Assembly: GCA_025357795.1 (NCBI GenBank)
Contig: JANYLN010000245.1
Span: 1-33,849 of the forward strand
Direction: 5' to 3'
Source: Planctomycetota bacterium
Lineage (GTDB): Bacteria > Planctomycetota > Phycisphaerae > UBA1845 > JANYLN01
DNA length: 33,849 nt
Shown piece by piece: positions 1-7,923 of the stretch (its first letter is position 1; each line of letters opens with the position of its first letter). A program made the translations under genes and the position numbers. The notes under the pieces are model-generated. The model made no database searches and was not told the DNA's origin. It saw nothing but the letters and a program-made list of their open reading frames with translations.

Positions 1-78
1 GCCTTTTTCTTGTCCGCATCCGTCAGATCAGGGCTGATCTGCAGCAGCGCCAGCATGTTGGCGTCCGGGTAAAACTCC
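1..78 (-). other. Coding-like fragment on the minus strand, cut by the window edge
   Basis: Read on the minus strand from about position 78 to 1, this stretch gives an open, normal-looking peptide that starts EFYPDANMLALLQ and ends with a lysine-rich DADKKKA, with no stop before the edge. The plus strand here is blocked by a TGA at 35-37 in the frame used by the neighbouring gene tail. It meets that plus-strand gene tail at about 78-85 with no start codon or spacer, so it looks like a piece of coding sequence joined in inverted orientation. I do not recognise the protein. It may be an inverted piece of the same gene or a contig-end artefact. Confidence 0.4.
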
Positions 79-79
79 G

Positions 80-409
80 TACCAGATCCTGGAGCAGTGC
101 GTGCAGTGTTGGACGGCGGTGGCGCGGCAGGAAGAGGGGGCGCCGGTTGAGCCGGAGAACCCGTACAACCAGTACTCGGTTCGCGATTGGCATCTGCGGT
201 ACCAGCTGGCGCGGACGACGCAGGAGGTCGAGGTGCTGCTCAAGAAGCGGCGCAGCGCGGGTGCCAGCACGCCGGATGTGTCGGGGCTGATGACCACGCT
301 GTCGACAGCCGAACAGGTCCACGGGGCATTCGAGAAATGGCAGGCGGTCATACAGCCGGCGACGGCGTCGACCCCGGCGGCCGCGACGCAGCAGGCCTTA
401 CAGAAGTGA
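80..409 (+). pseudogene. C-terminal part of an unrecognised protein, 5' end missing
   Basis: The plus-strand frame is coding-like from about position 80 to the TGA at 407-409. An ATG-initiated reading at 101 gives 102 residues, but the coding character begins before it (YQILEQCVQ), so 101 is probably internal. The product is hydrophilic and helix-rich (RYQLARTTQEVEVLLKKR), and ends in an Ala/Thr/Pro/Gln tail typical of this genome. There is no signal peptide, no membrane segment and no family I recognise. It is followed 42 bases later by a strong intrinsic terminator, which supports this being the true 3' end of a gene. The upstream part was lost at the junction near position 80, through rearrangement or assembly error. 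Confidence 0.5.
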
Positions 410-451
410 CGTGAGGCCAAGGAGTGATAGGGGTTGGGCGAGAAGATCGAG

Positions 452-489
452 GGCCCGTCTGCTCGAAAGGCAGACGGGCCTGTTTTTTT
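452..489 (+). terminator. Strong rho-independent terminator
   Basis: A perfect 10-bp stem pairs 452-461 (GGCCCGTCTG) with 471-480, around a 9-base loop, and is followed by a T-rich tail at 481-489. It ends the plus-strand gene tail at 409. The stem has no matching T tract on the minus side, so it should act only on plus-strand transcripts. Confidence 0.9.
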
Positions 490-596
490 GCGACCGGCGG
501 GGCGATTGCAGCCTGGTGGGTTGCTCGCGACTGGCCGGGCGGGCCCGTTGTTGGAGAAGGGAGGCTGTTTTCGCGGCAGAAGGCGCGATCGGCCGA

Positions 597-788
597 CTAC
601 AGATTTGCCAGCCTGTCGCCGCCGAGGGCAGCGATACCTGCGGTCGTGCCTTGTGCCCGGATTGAGATAGTCGTGGTCTCGCCGAGCCAGATTATCTGCC
701 TGTCGGGGACCATAGTGACGTTGATCAGGCCCAGGCTCGGGGCCGTCAGCAGACCAACGAGCAGCGTCAGCAACAGAAGACTCCGCAT
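597..788 (-). pseudogene. Short secreted protein, probable N-terminal remnant of a longer exported protein
   Basis: The start is fixed by a Shine-Dalgarno sequence (GGGAGG, 795-800 on the minus strand) seven bases before the ATG at 788. The 63-residue product begins with a classic signal peptide (MRSLLLLTLLVGLL, cleavage near APSLG). About 40 residues follow (VTMVPDRQIIWLGETTTISI) that resemble the first beta strands of an immunoglobulin/cohesin-like or PEP-CTERM-type surface protein. It then stops abruptly after GGDRLANL. No fold of this type would be complete at 63 residues, so I infer a truncated gene whose 3' part was lost. A genuine tiny exported protein is the alternative. Confidence 0.5.
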
Positions 789-1063
789 ACACGTCCTCCC
801 TTGATGTGTGTCCCTTGGATCCGAGGTGTGCAAGTAAAGGCTTATGGTGAGTCGGCTGTCCGATCGACCGGGGCAGGATCATCGTGCGACCGGAAGGACT
901 TGGCGGGCAATGAGTAAGGGGCAAAAGGCAGAGGGTGAGGCAAGGGCGAGACAATTGGCGGGCGGGCTGGACGTTGGGGGATCGGCTATTGTAAAATCGC
1001 GACTTGTCCGCGCTGGCGATAGTGCTGCTCAGGAATTCAGCCGGCGCTTCATTGGGTGCAAGC

Positions 1064-1687
1064 ATGACTGCATCACAGGCGACATCCGCTCCGGTTTCAC
1101 AGGAAAAAGAAATACGCCTCGCTCGATGGTCAGCGGAGGCGGTGTTCTGGTGTTTCCTGGTTTCCGGCGGCACAAGTCTGATCCTCCAAGGCACGTTGAC
1201 GCGGCTACTGCGGTTCGTCCTGGGCAATACGACCCTAGCCATCACCACGGTATTGTGCGCCTTCCTGGCGGGGCTGGCGCTGGGCAGTTACATCGGGGGC
1301 CGGTTGTGCGATCGGAACCGCCGACTGCTGAGGACGTACGGGCTGCTGGAGGGTTCGGCGGCGGTGTTCTGCCTGCTGCTACCGGTGTGCATCGAGGCGC
1401 TCGAGCCGGCGTACCGCTGGATGTACGCGAATCTGCAGGATTCGCCTTTGACGCTAAGCCTGGCGCGGTTCCTGTTGTGCGGCGCGCTGGTCATCGGCCT
1501 GGCCAGCGGGATCACGCTGGGGTCGGCCGCGTACGCGGAAGCCAGCCGGTTCGAGGAGGCTGTCCGTGTAGCCCAGGATGCCTTGAACCTCGCCCGTCCT
1601 TCGAGGCAGATGATGCTGGCTGGGGAGATCGAGACGCAGCTGTCGCTCTACCGCGAGGGTAAGGCATATCACCTGCCTGAGAGATAA
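1064..1687 (+). pseudogene. Chimeric remnant: spermidine-synthase-type membrane N-terminus joined to a TPR C-terminus
   Basis: The 207-residue product has two unlike parts. Residues about 20-155 look like the membrane region of fused MFS/spermidine-synthase proteins: a first helix, then TRLLRFVLGNTTLAITTV and an AGLALGSYIGGRLCDRN motif, then two further helices. At about nucleotide 1520 the sequence switches without a frame change to a soluble segment (AAYAEASRFEEAVRVAQDAL ... LYREGKAYHLPER) that reads like the last tetratricopeptide repeat and end of a TPR protein. The spermidine-synthase catalytic domain is absent. Some planctomycete proteins of this class carry C-terminal TPRs, so one internal deletion in a single gene would explain it. 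An ATG at 1064 was chosen over a TTG at 1004 because conserved sequence begins after it; neither has a clear ribosome site. Its TAA overlaps the next ATG by one base. Confidence 0.6.
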
Positions 1688-3516
1688 TGGGCGCAGTCAT
1701 CCGGAACACGATCGCGATGCTGGGTTTGCTGGCGGGGCTGATGCCCTTGCCAGGTGGGCTCGTCGGGTGCGGCCGGGAGGGGCAGGTGGGCGAGGGGCAG
1801 CCGGTCCGGCCCCTGCGGGTGCTAAACCAGTCGGAGGTGCAGACGCTCGACCCGGCGCGAATCAGCTGGCAGATAGATATCCGGGCGGCTGACCTGCTGT
1901 TCGACGGGCTGACGCAGACGCACCCCAGGACGCTGGAGAACATCCCCTGTATCGCCGAGCGCTGGGACCTTAGCGAGGACGGAAAGACGTACACCTTTCA
2001 TCTGCGGCGGGACGCTACCTGGAGCAACGGCGACCGGGTGACGGCGCATGATTTCGCGTGGTCGTGGCAGCGGGTGCTTGATCCGGAGACGGCTGCGGAC
2101 TACGTCTACCTTATGTACGTCATTCGGAACGCCCAGCGATACAACGAGGGGCGGGCGTGCAGCCTGGAGCCGCTCCCGCGGCAAGCGGAACTGAAGGTCA
2201 AGGGCAAGTTCGTCGAGGCGATGCCATTCGATCAGGTCGGCATCAAGGCGATGGATGACTATACGCTGCGGGTTGAGTTGGTGGCGGCGCTACCGTACTT
2301 CCTCGACCTGACCAGTTTCATCACCTTCAAACCGGTGCATCGGCCAACCATCGAGAAGTTCACGATTCGCCAGGACGGCCGCGTCGTGGACGTTGATACC
2401 GATTGGTACCTGCAGCCCGGCAACCTCGTGTGCAATGGCCCGTACGTGCTGGAGAGTTGGGTGCAGCGGCAGTACATGCGGTACGTCAAGCGGGCGGGCT
2501 ATTACGATGCAGAGAAGATCCCCAGCCAGCGGATCGAGATCCTGCCGATATCCGATCCATCGACCGCGTTCAAGATGTATGACCAAGGCGAGGCGGACAT
2601 CATGCCGTTTCCGCCGTTGCGACGGGTGAGCGAGGCGCTCATTCGGCGGGCGGAGCAGGGGCGGCGCGACGATGTGCATGTGTCGCTGAAGTTCGGGACG
2701 TACTTTTATCGCCTGAACACGCAGCGAAAGCCCTTCGATGATCCGCGGGTGCGGATGGCCTTCTCGCGGGCGATCGATCGCGAGCTGCTGACGCGCAGGC
2801 TGTGCTGGCTGGGAGAGAAGCCCGCGACGTCGCTGGTGCCGCCGGGGGTTCGCGGCTACGAGAGCCCGACGATGGCGGGGTTCGACCCCGAGGCGGCCAG
2901 GAAGCTGCTGGCGGAGGCGGGCTATCCAGCGGGCAAGGGGCTGCCCGTGGTTGGGATCATGTTCAACAAGGAGGCCTCGCACCAGGCGATCGCCGAGTCG
3001 ATCAAGGACATGTGGAGCAAGTATCTTGGGGCGACGGTGGAGCTGCTGAGCCTGGACCGCGGCTCGCTGCGGCAGAAGGTGCAGTCGCTGGATTATTCGG
3101 CGGCCCGGGCGGGCTGGTATGGGGACTATCTCGACCCGATCACGTTCCTGGACATGTTCATGACGGCCCCGGAGGGGGGCGGCGGGAATAACGACACGGG
3201 CTTTTCCAATCCGGAGTACGACCACTTGATCACCGAAGCGATGCGGGAGTCCGACGCGAAGCGGCGCAACGGACTGATGCGCCGGGCGGAGGAGATCCTC
3301 GTGGTTGAGCAGTTGCCGATCATCCCGCTGTACTACTATGCGGATATGTACCTGTTCCGGCCGGAGGTGAAGGGGTTCTGGCCGAACCAGATGGGGATAA
3401 ACCCGCTGCGGTGGGCAGAGGTGGGAATGGCGGGGGACAGCAAACAGGGAGACAAGGAGGCAGGGAGACAAGGAGCCGCGACACAGGCGAAGGGAACGGC
3501 AGGGGGGCGGTCATGA
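1687..3516 (+). CDS. Peptide ABC transporter substrate-binding lipoprotein, first copy (OppA/DppA family)
   Basis: This 609-residue protein is a family 5 extracellular solute-binding protein that captures peptides outside the inner membrane and delivers them to the permeases encoded next. A signal sequence ends in a lipobox (LVGC, Cys28), so it should be lipid-anchored. Family signatures are visible: LDPARISWQID, the lobe segment AADLLFDGLTQTHPRTLENIPC, YTFHLRRDATWSNGDRVTAHDF at about residues 100-120, and DDPRVRMAFSRAIDREL in the second half. Length is normal for the family. The ATG overlaps the TAA of the upstream remnant, and its own TGA overlaps the permease ATG, so it is translated as part of the operon. 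The last 25 residues are low-complexity and are encoded by a 15-bp direct repeat (3445-3475), which has probably altered the original C-terminus. The natural ligand cannot be read from sequence. Confidence 0.9.
   Translation: MGAVIRNTIAMLGLLAGLMPLPGGLVGCGREGQVGEGQPVRPLRVLNQSEVQTLDPARISWQIDIRAADLLFDGLTQTHPRTLENIPCIAERWDLSEDGKTYTFHLRRDATWSNGDRVTAHDFAWSWQRVLDPETAADYVYLMYVIRNAQRYNEGRACSLEPLPRQAELKVKGKFVEAMPFDQVGIKAMDDYTLRVELVAALPYFLDLTSFITFKPVHRPTIEKFTIRQDGRVVDVDTDWYLQPGNLVCNGPYVLESWVQRQYMRYVKRAGYYDAEKIPSQRIEILPISDPSTAFKMYDQGEADIMPFPPLRRVSEALIRRAEQGRRDDVHVSLKFGTYFYRLNTQRKPFDDPRVRMAFSRAIDRELLTRRLCWLGEKPATSLVPPGVRGYESPTMAGFDPEAARKLLAEAGYPAGKGLPVVGIMFNKEASHQAIAESIKDMWSKYLGATVELLSLDRGSLRQKVQSLDYSAARAGWYGDYLDPITFLDMFMTAPEGGGGNNDTGFSNPEYDHLITEAMRESDAKRRNGLMRRAEEILVVEQLPIIPLYYYADMYLFRPEVKGFWPNQMGINPLRWAEVGMAGDSKQGDKEAGRQGAATQAKGTAGGRS
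3445..3475 (+). repeat. 15-bp direct repeat inside the end of the first binding-protein gene
   Basis: CAGGGAGACAAGGAG occurs twice, at 3445-3459 and 3461-3475, with one base between. On the minus strand it reads CTCCTTGTCTCCCTG, a low-complexity unit of a kind scattered in many bacterial genomes. It is translated in frame as part of the hydrophilic tail of the binding protein. Confidence 0.8.
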
Positions 3517-4472
3517 GCACGTGGTTGATCCGCCGACTGCTTGCGCTGCCGGTGGTGCTGCTGGTGATCTACACGGTATCGTTCCTGCTGGTAGAGGCGG
3601 CGCCGGGCGATCCGGTGCTGGGGCAGCGGGATCGCATCCCGCCGCGGGTCGTGGTCGATCGGCTGCGGTACATGTACAACTATGATATGCCGATGTGGCA
3701 GCGGTATGGGGTGTGGCTGGGGCAGTACGTGAGGGGGGACCTGGGCACCAGTACCAGCTACGGCCATCAGCCTGTGGCGCAGCTGGTCGGGCCGGCGTTT
3801 GTGCGGTCGGCGGCGCTGGGGTTTATGGCGTTAGCGCTAGCGGTGGTGGTTGGGACGGTGGTTGGGATCGTCGCGGCGACGCATCAGAACCAGTGGATCG
3901 ACCAGGCATCGCTCGTGCCGGTGCTTTTGGGGATCAGTCTGCCGAGTTTCGTGACAGCCGCGGTGCTGCAGATTCTCTTTGCGGTAGTGGTGCCGGTGTT
4001 CGCGCTGGGGGGCTGGCCGGATGGCTGGGGCGAGGTGCTGTATCATCTGACGCTGCCGGCGATCGCGCTGGCGATGCCGATCGTGGCGTACGTGAGTCGA
4101 TTGATGCGGGCGAGCATGATCGAGACGCTGCGGATGGATTTCGTGCGGACCGCGAGGGCCAAAGGGGCCTCGCCCGGGCGGGTCGTGTTCAAGCATGCGC
4201 TGCGGAACGCCTTTTTGCCGGTGCTGAGCTTCCTGGGGCCGGCGGCCGCGGCGGTTATGACGGGTTCGTTCGTGGTCGAGCAGGTGTTCCGGTTGCCAGG
4301 GATGGGAGATTTCTTCGTCAAGGCGGTGCTGGACCGCGATCGGCGGATGGTGCTGAGCATCGTGCTGGTCTATGCGGCACTGCTGGTGACGTTCAATGTC
4401 GTGACAGACATGATGTACGGTGTGCTGGACCCGCGGATCCGGGTGCAGGAAGAGAAGGGGGCCGGCTCATGA
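3513..4472 (+). CDS. Peptide ABC transporter permease, first copy (OppB/DppB family)
   Basis: This 319-residue inner-membrane protein forms half of the first peptide pore. It opens with the standard first helix (MSTWLIRRLLALPVVLLVIY) and the SFLLVEAAPGDPV motif of OppB-type permeases, followed by about five more hydrophobic segments. The ATPase-docking EAA loop is clear (DFVRTARAKGASPGRVVFKHALRNAFLPVL), as is the C-terminal VLDPRIR. Start: the ATG at 3513 overlaps the previous TGA (ATGA) and lies behind a G-rich stretch that can serve as ribosome site; a longer reading from 3411 merely runs through the preceding gene. Its TGA in turn overlaps the ATG of the OppC-type gene. Confidence 0.93.
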   Translation: MSTWLIRRLLALPVVLLVIYTVSFLLVEAAPGDPVLGQRDRIPPRVVVDRLRYMYNYDMPMWQRYGVWLGQYVRGDLGTSTSYGHQPVAQLVGPAFVRSAALGFMALALAVVVGTVVGIVAATHQNQWIDQASLVPVLLGISLPSFVTAAVLQILFAVVVPVFALGGWPDGWGEVLYHLTLPAIALAMPIVAYVSRLMRASMIETLRMDFVRTARAKGASPGRVVFKHALRNAFLPVLSFLGPAAAAVMTGSFVVEQVFRLPGMGDFFVKAVLDRDRRMVLSIVLVYAALLVTFNVVTDMMYGVLDPRIRVQEEKGAGS

Positions 4473-5374
4473 CGCTTGCCCATAGCGGCACGACCCTGCC
4501 GCCGTCATCCCCGGCGAGTGGGCCCCAGGCACAAAGTTACTGGTCAAAGGCGTTCAAACGGTTGCGGCGTAACCGCACGGCCGTCGCCAGCGGTGTGCTC
4601 CTGGTCGTGATCTTCCTGGCGTGCTTTGCGGCATGGCCCTGGGCGGCGAAGATGTATTCGCAGACCGACTACCAGCACACGTTCGCGGGTCCGAGCGTGA
4701 AGCATGTGCTTGGGACTGACGAGCATGGGCGGGACTACTTCGCGCAGATCCTCTACGGCGGGCGGATTTCGCTAACGGTGGGGTTCCTGGCGGCGAGCGT
4801 GGCTGTGTGCATCGGGACGGTCTGGGGGCTGGTGGCTGGGTACTTCGGCGGGCGAACCGACGCATTCATGATGCGTATAGTAGATGTATTGTACTCGCTG
4901 CCGTACATATTACTGGTTGTGTTACTTACACTTGTGTTCGGTCGCGACTGGAGAGTGCTGTTCCTGGCGATCGGGGCAGTCAGTTGGCTGACGATGGCCC
5001 GGGTGATCCGCGGGCAGGTGCTGCAGTTGAAGGCGATGCCGTTTATCGAGGCGGCGCGGGCGCTGGGGCTGCCGACCCGGCGGATCCTGCTGGTGCACAT
5101 GCTGCCGAACCTGGCTGGTCCGATATTGGTCTACGCGACGTTGACGGTGCCGCAGGCGATCCTGCAGGAATCCTTTCTCAGTTTCCTGGGAATTGGAATG
5201 CCGCCGGATTACCCCACGTGGGGGGCGCTAGCCCAGCAGGTAACGCAGATCAATTCGATCGCCAACGACTGGCATTTGATCTTGCCGCCTTGTGTGGCCT
5301 TGAGCATTACGCTGTTGGCCCTGAACTTTCTGGGCGACGGCCTGCGGGATGCGCTGGATCCGCAGAGCAGGTAG
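4469..5374 (+). CDS. Peptide ABC transporter permease, first copy (OppC/DppC family)
   Basis: The 301-residue partner permease has the usual OppC N-terminal cytoplasmic lead (SYWSKAFKRLRRNRTAVASG), the LGTDEHGRDYFAQILYGGRISLTVGF motif after the first helix, the EAA loop (MPFIEAARALGLPTRRILLVHMLPN) and the closing LNFLGDGLRDALDPQ. The start ATG overlaps the previous stop (ATGA). A patch at about 4866-4945, coding for one membrane helix, uses many A/T-ending codons (ATA, GTA, TTA, CTT, ACA) unlike the GC-rich codons around it. The stop codon sits inside a 9-bp tandem repeat that starts the following intergenic mosaic. Confidence 0.93.
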   Translation: MTLAHSGTTLPPSSPASGPQAQSYWSKAFKRLRRNRTAVASGVLLVVIFLACFAAWPWAAKMYSQTDYQHTFAGPSVKHVLGTDEHGRDYFAQILYGGRISLTVGFLAASVAVCIGTVWGLVAGYFGGRTDAFMMRIVDVLYSLPYILLVVLLTLVFGRDWRVLFLAIGAVSWLTMARVIRGQVLQLKAMPFIEAARALGLPTRRILLVHMLPNLAGPILVYATLTVPQAILQESFLSFLGIGMPPDYPTWGALAQQVTQINSIANDWHLILPPCVALSITLLALNFLGDGLRDALDPQSR

Positions 5375-5558
5375 AACAGGTAGAAGAAGGTGTTGGGCGT
5401 TGTCGGCGGAGCCCGGCATGGCAAGCGTTCGTTGCTATTTGTCAGTGGTTATTGGCAAAGGATCGGCGGGCGGCGTAGGCTATCGTCGAGGCAATGGCCG
5501 CAATCTGTTACAAATAACGATTAACAAGCAACAATTGAGAGCTGTTACAGGAATTCGC
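5368..5558 (+). repeat. Repeat-bearing, AT-richer intergenic mosaic before the second transporter set
   Basis: The interval opens with CAGGTAGAA twice in tandem (5368-5376, 5377-5385), overlapping the stop of the permease gene. It continues with an AT-richer stretch (about 5430-5460 and 5508-5550) that contrasts with the GC-rich genes on either side. No gene is visible in it. It is the only sizeable gap between the two transporter sets and may hold a secondary promoter, but I see no convincing -35/-10 pair. Confidence 0.5.
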
Positions 5559-7877
5559 ATGCGTATACGGACCATTCTTCTGGCCGCCCCGGTCGTGGTG
5601 TTGATGGCCTTCGCGGCTGCCTACCTGGTCGCCAGGCCATACTTCAGCCATCGCGTCGACCAGATGACGATGATGTACCCGTCCGAGCCGGAGACTCTCA
5701 ACCCGATCCTATCGACGACGCTGTCGGCGGGCATTATCGAGAGTTTCCTGTTCGACGGCCTGACTGATCTGGATGAAAACCTCGAGATTATCCCGCAACT
5801 GGCGGAACGGTACGATCTGGCGCAGGGGAGCCGGCTGTACTTCTCGACGCCGGACGATGCGGCGGCCGGGGCGGCCAGGATCCGCGAGCACCAGGCCGAC
5901 TGGGCGAAGGTCAAGATCCGCGAGGTGTCCGTTGAGGCGGATACGGTGAGCCTGCGGCTCGATCAGGCGGGGACGGCCTACCAGGAGACCGTTTTCGGCT
6001 GGATCGCGCCGCTGAAGACCGTGCCAGTGCGGCGCTGGACGGGGGGCTTTGCCAAGGACCTGTCGCTGCAGGGCAAGCCGGTTACCACCGATACGCTGAA
6101 CCAGTGGGTCGAGAAGAACAAGGCGGCGGCTTCGGCCTGGCCGCGGGTGTTGTACGTCTGGAAGAACACGTCGGCCAGTTACGAGATCTTCACCGTTGGG
6201 GCGGACGCGGCGTTTGTCGACGACCTGCAGAGGCGGTTCGCGGAGTTCGTGGGTGCCAAGGTCGAGCCGGTCAAGCCGGCGGTTGTGACGGCAGAAGTGC
6301 CGGCCAAGGCGGTGGCGAGTGGTCCTGCGTCCGGTCCAGCGCAGGCTTCGGCGTCAGCCCCCGCGACGGTCCCGGCGAGTTCGGCGGTCCCGGAGGGCAT
6401 GCGTCTGAACCTGGCGGGCCCGCTGAAGGTCCGCTTCGAGAGCGAGTGGCCCGCCCAGGACGAGCCGGTGATCACGTTCCATCTTCGCAAGGACGCCATC
6501 TGGCATGATGGCAAGCCTCTGACCGCCCGGGACGCCCGTTTCACCTACGAGGCGCTCATGAGCGAGCAGAACGCCTCGCCACGGCGGTCGGACTTCGAGC
6601 TGATCCGTCGCGTGGACGTGCCCGACGACTATACCTTCGTCGTGACGTACAAGGAGCCGTACTCGCCTTGCCTGTACTCGTGGGGGATGCCGCTGCTGCC
6701 TGAGCACCTGCTGGGCGACAAGCCGAACCTACGCAAACTCGAAGGCGACTACAATCGCCTGCCCGTGGGGACGGGGCCGTTCCGCATCGCCGAGTGGGTG
6801 ACGGATCAGTACATCAAGCTGGAGCGATTCGACGGGTACTGGGAGGGCAAGGCGCACCTGCCGGCGATCACGTTCCGGGTGATCCCGGATACCACGATCA
6901 GCCAGATGGAGTTCCAGACGCGTGGCTTCGATTATACGGCCCTGGATCCGCACCAGGTCCAGCGGTTCAAGAAGGATCCGCAGTACGATACGCACCGCTA
7001 CCCGAGCAACAGTTATGCGTACGTCGGCTGGAACCTCCAGCGGCCGATCTTCAAGGACAAGCGGGTCCGGCACGCACTGGCGCACGCGATCGACATCGAT
7101 GCGGTGATCCAGTACGTCATGTACGGCAACGGCACGCCGTGCACGGGTCCGTATGCCCCGGTGACCCCGTGGTTCAACCCGGACATCAAGCCCCTGGAGT
7201 ACAACCCGCAAAAGGCGAAGCTGTTGCTGGCGGAGGCGGGCTGGAAGGACACGGACGGCGATGGCGTGGTGGACAAGGACGGCCAGCCGTTCCACTTCAC
7301 GATCATCATTCCCAGCGGCAACCCGATCGGCCAGGACTTCGCTGTGCTGGTCAAGGATTACCTGCGGGTGGTGGGCATCGGCGTCAACATCAACATCTAC
7401 GAGTGGACGGTCTACATCGAGAAGTACATCGATGTGCGGAACTTCGATGCGTGCATCATGTCCTGGTCGCTGGGCTACGACCAGGACCTCTACCAGATCT
7501 GGCATTCCAGCCAGATCCAATTGCCGCGGTCGCTGAACTTCATCTCGTATGCGAATCCGGAGGTCGACCGGCTGATCGAGAAGTCGCGGACAGAGTTCGA
7601 CCTGGAGAAGGTCAAGCAGTACACCCACCGCATTCAGGCGCTGATCTACGACGACCAGCCGTACTGCTTCCTGTTCTACCGGATGGCGAACGTCGCGATC
7701 CCGAAGAACTCGTACTTCGTCAAGCGGCCTGATCCAGAGCGGCCTAGGCAGTGGCTGGAAGAGCCGATCCGGCCGACGAAGCGCGGCGTGACGTTCTACC
7801 AGCGGTGGTGGGCGCGGACATCGCCGCAGATGGCGCCGGTGGGGGATGCCGTGAAAGTGATCGATACCGGAAACTAG
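5559..7877 (+). CDS. Peptide ABC transporter substrate-binding protein, second copy, with large internal insertion
   Basis: At 772 residues this family 5 binding protein is clearly longer than its roughly 500-600-residue relatives. The first 90 residues are typical (MMYPSEPETLNPILS; ESFLFDGLTDLDENLEIIPQ), and normal similarity resumes at about residue 303 (ITFHLRKDAIWHDGKPLTARDARFTYEALM). Between them, residues about 88-302 form an extra segment: a mixed alpha/beta part, then an Ala/Pro/Ser-rich linker (about 250-278). Later landmarks are intact (LPVGTGPFRIAEW; FKDKRVRHALAHAIDIDAVI; a DTDGDGVVDKDG loop that looks calcium-binding). The N-terminus is one hydrophobic helix without a lipobox cysteine, so it is probably membrane-anchored. 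The ATG at 5559 has only a modest CAGGA site; longer upstream readings lack coding character. Confidence 0.9.
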   Translation: MRIRTILLAAPVVVLMAFAAAYLVARPYFSHRVDQMTMMYPSEPETLNPILSTTLSAGIIESFLFDGLTDLDENLEIIPQLAERYDLAQGSRLYFSTPDDAAAGAARIREHQADWAKVKIREVSVEADTVSLRLDQAGTAYQETVFGWIAPLKTVPVRRWTGGFAKDLSLQGKPVTTDTLNQWVEKNKAAASAWPRVLYVWKNTSASYEIFTVGADAAFVDDLQRRFAEFVGAKVEPVKPAVVTAEVPAKAVASGPASGPAQASASAPATVPASSAVPEGMRLNLAGPLKVRFESEWPAQDEPVITFHLRKDAIWHDGKPLTARDARFTYEALMSEQNASPRRSDFELIRRVDVPDDYTFVVTYKEPYSPCLYSWGMPLLPEHLLGDKPNLRKLEGDYNRLPVGTGPFRIAEWVTDQYIKLERFDGYWEGKAHLPAITFRVIPDTTISQMEFQTRGFDYTALDPHQVQRFKKDPQYDTHRYPSNSYAYVGWNLQRPIFKDKRVRHALAHAIDIDAVIQYVMYGNGTPCTGPYAPVTPWFNPDIKPLEYNPQKAKLLLAEAGWKDTDGDGVVDKDGQPFHFTIIIPSGNPIGQDFAVLVKDYLRVVGIGVNINIYEWTVYIEKYIDVRNFDACIMSWSLGYDQDLYQIWHSSQIQLPRSLNFISYANPEVDRLIEKSRTEFDLEKVKQYTHRIQALIYDDQPYCFLFYRMANVAIPKNSYFVKRPDPERPRQWLEEPIRPTKRGVTFYQRWWARTSPQMAPVGDAVKVIDTGN

Positions 7878-7923
7878 CGTAACGCAAGGTGTGCGTTGCA
7901 CACGAGGATGGGACCAGGCAACC

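Noticed and set aside
24-41. Inverted repeat CAGATCA/TGATCTG near the left edge
   Set aside because: It lies within coding-like sequence, has no T tract and is short enough to occur by chance; it may be relevant only if an inversion breakpoint is confirmed.
28-1248. A 406-codon open frame on the minus strand
   Set aside because: It is antisense to the terminator and the spermidine-synthase-like remnant, has no ribosome site or family motifs, and is Arg/Ser/Cys-rich as expected of a shadow frame in GC-rich DNA.
844-1662. A 272-codon plus-strand frame overlapping the chimeric remnant
   Set aside because: The alternative frame at 1064-1687 shows membrane helices and known motifs; this one reads as Arg/Gly-rich shadow sequence.
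2290-3471. Long minus-strand open frame opposite the first binding protein
   Set aside because: His/Arg-rich antisense of a well-supported binding-protein gene; no start signal.
7261-7300. DTDGDGVVDKDG loop as evidence for a dockerin domain
   Set aside because: A single calcium-loop-like sequence inside a binding protein is common in family 5 solute-binding proteins; there is no second repeat as in dockerins.
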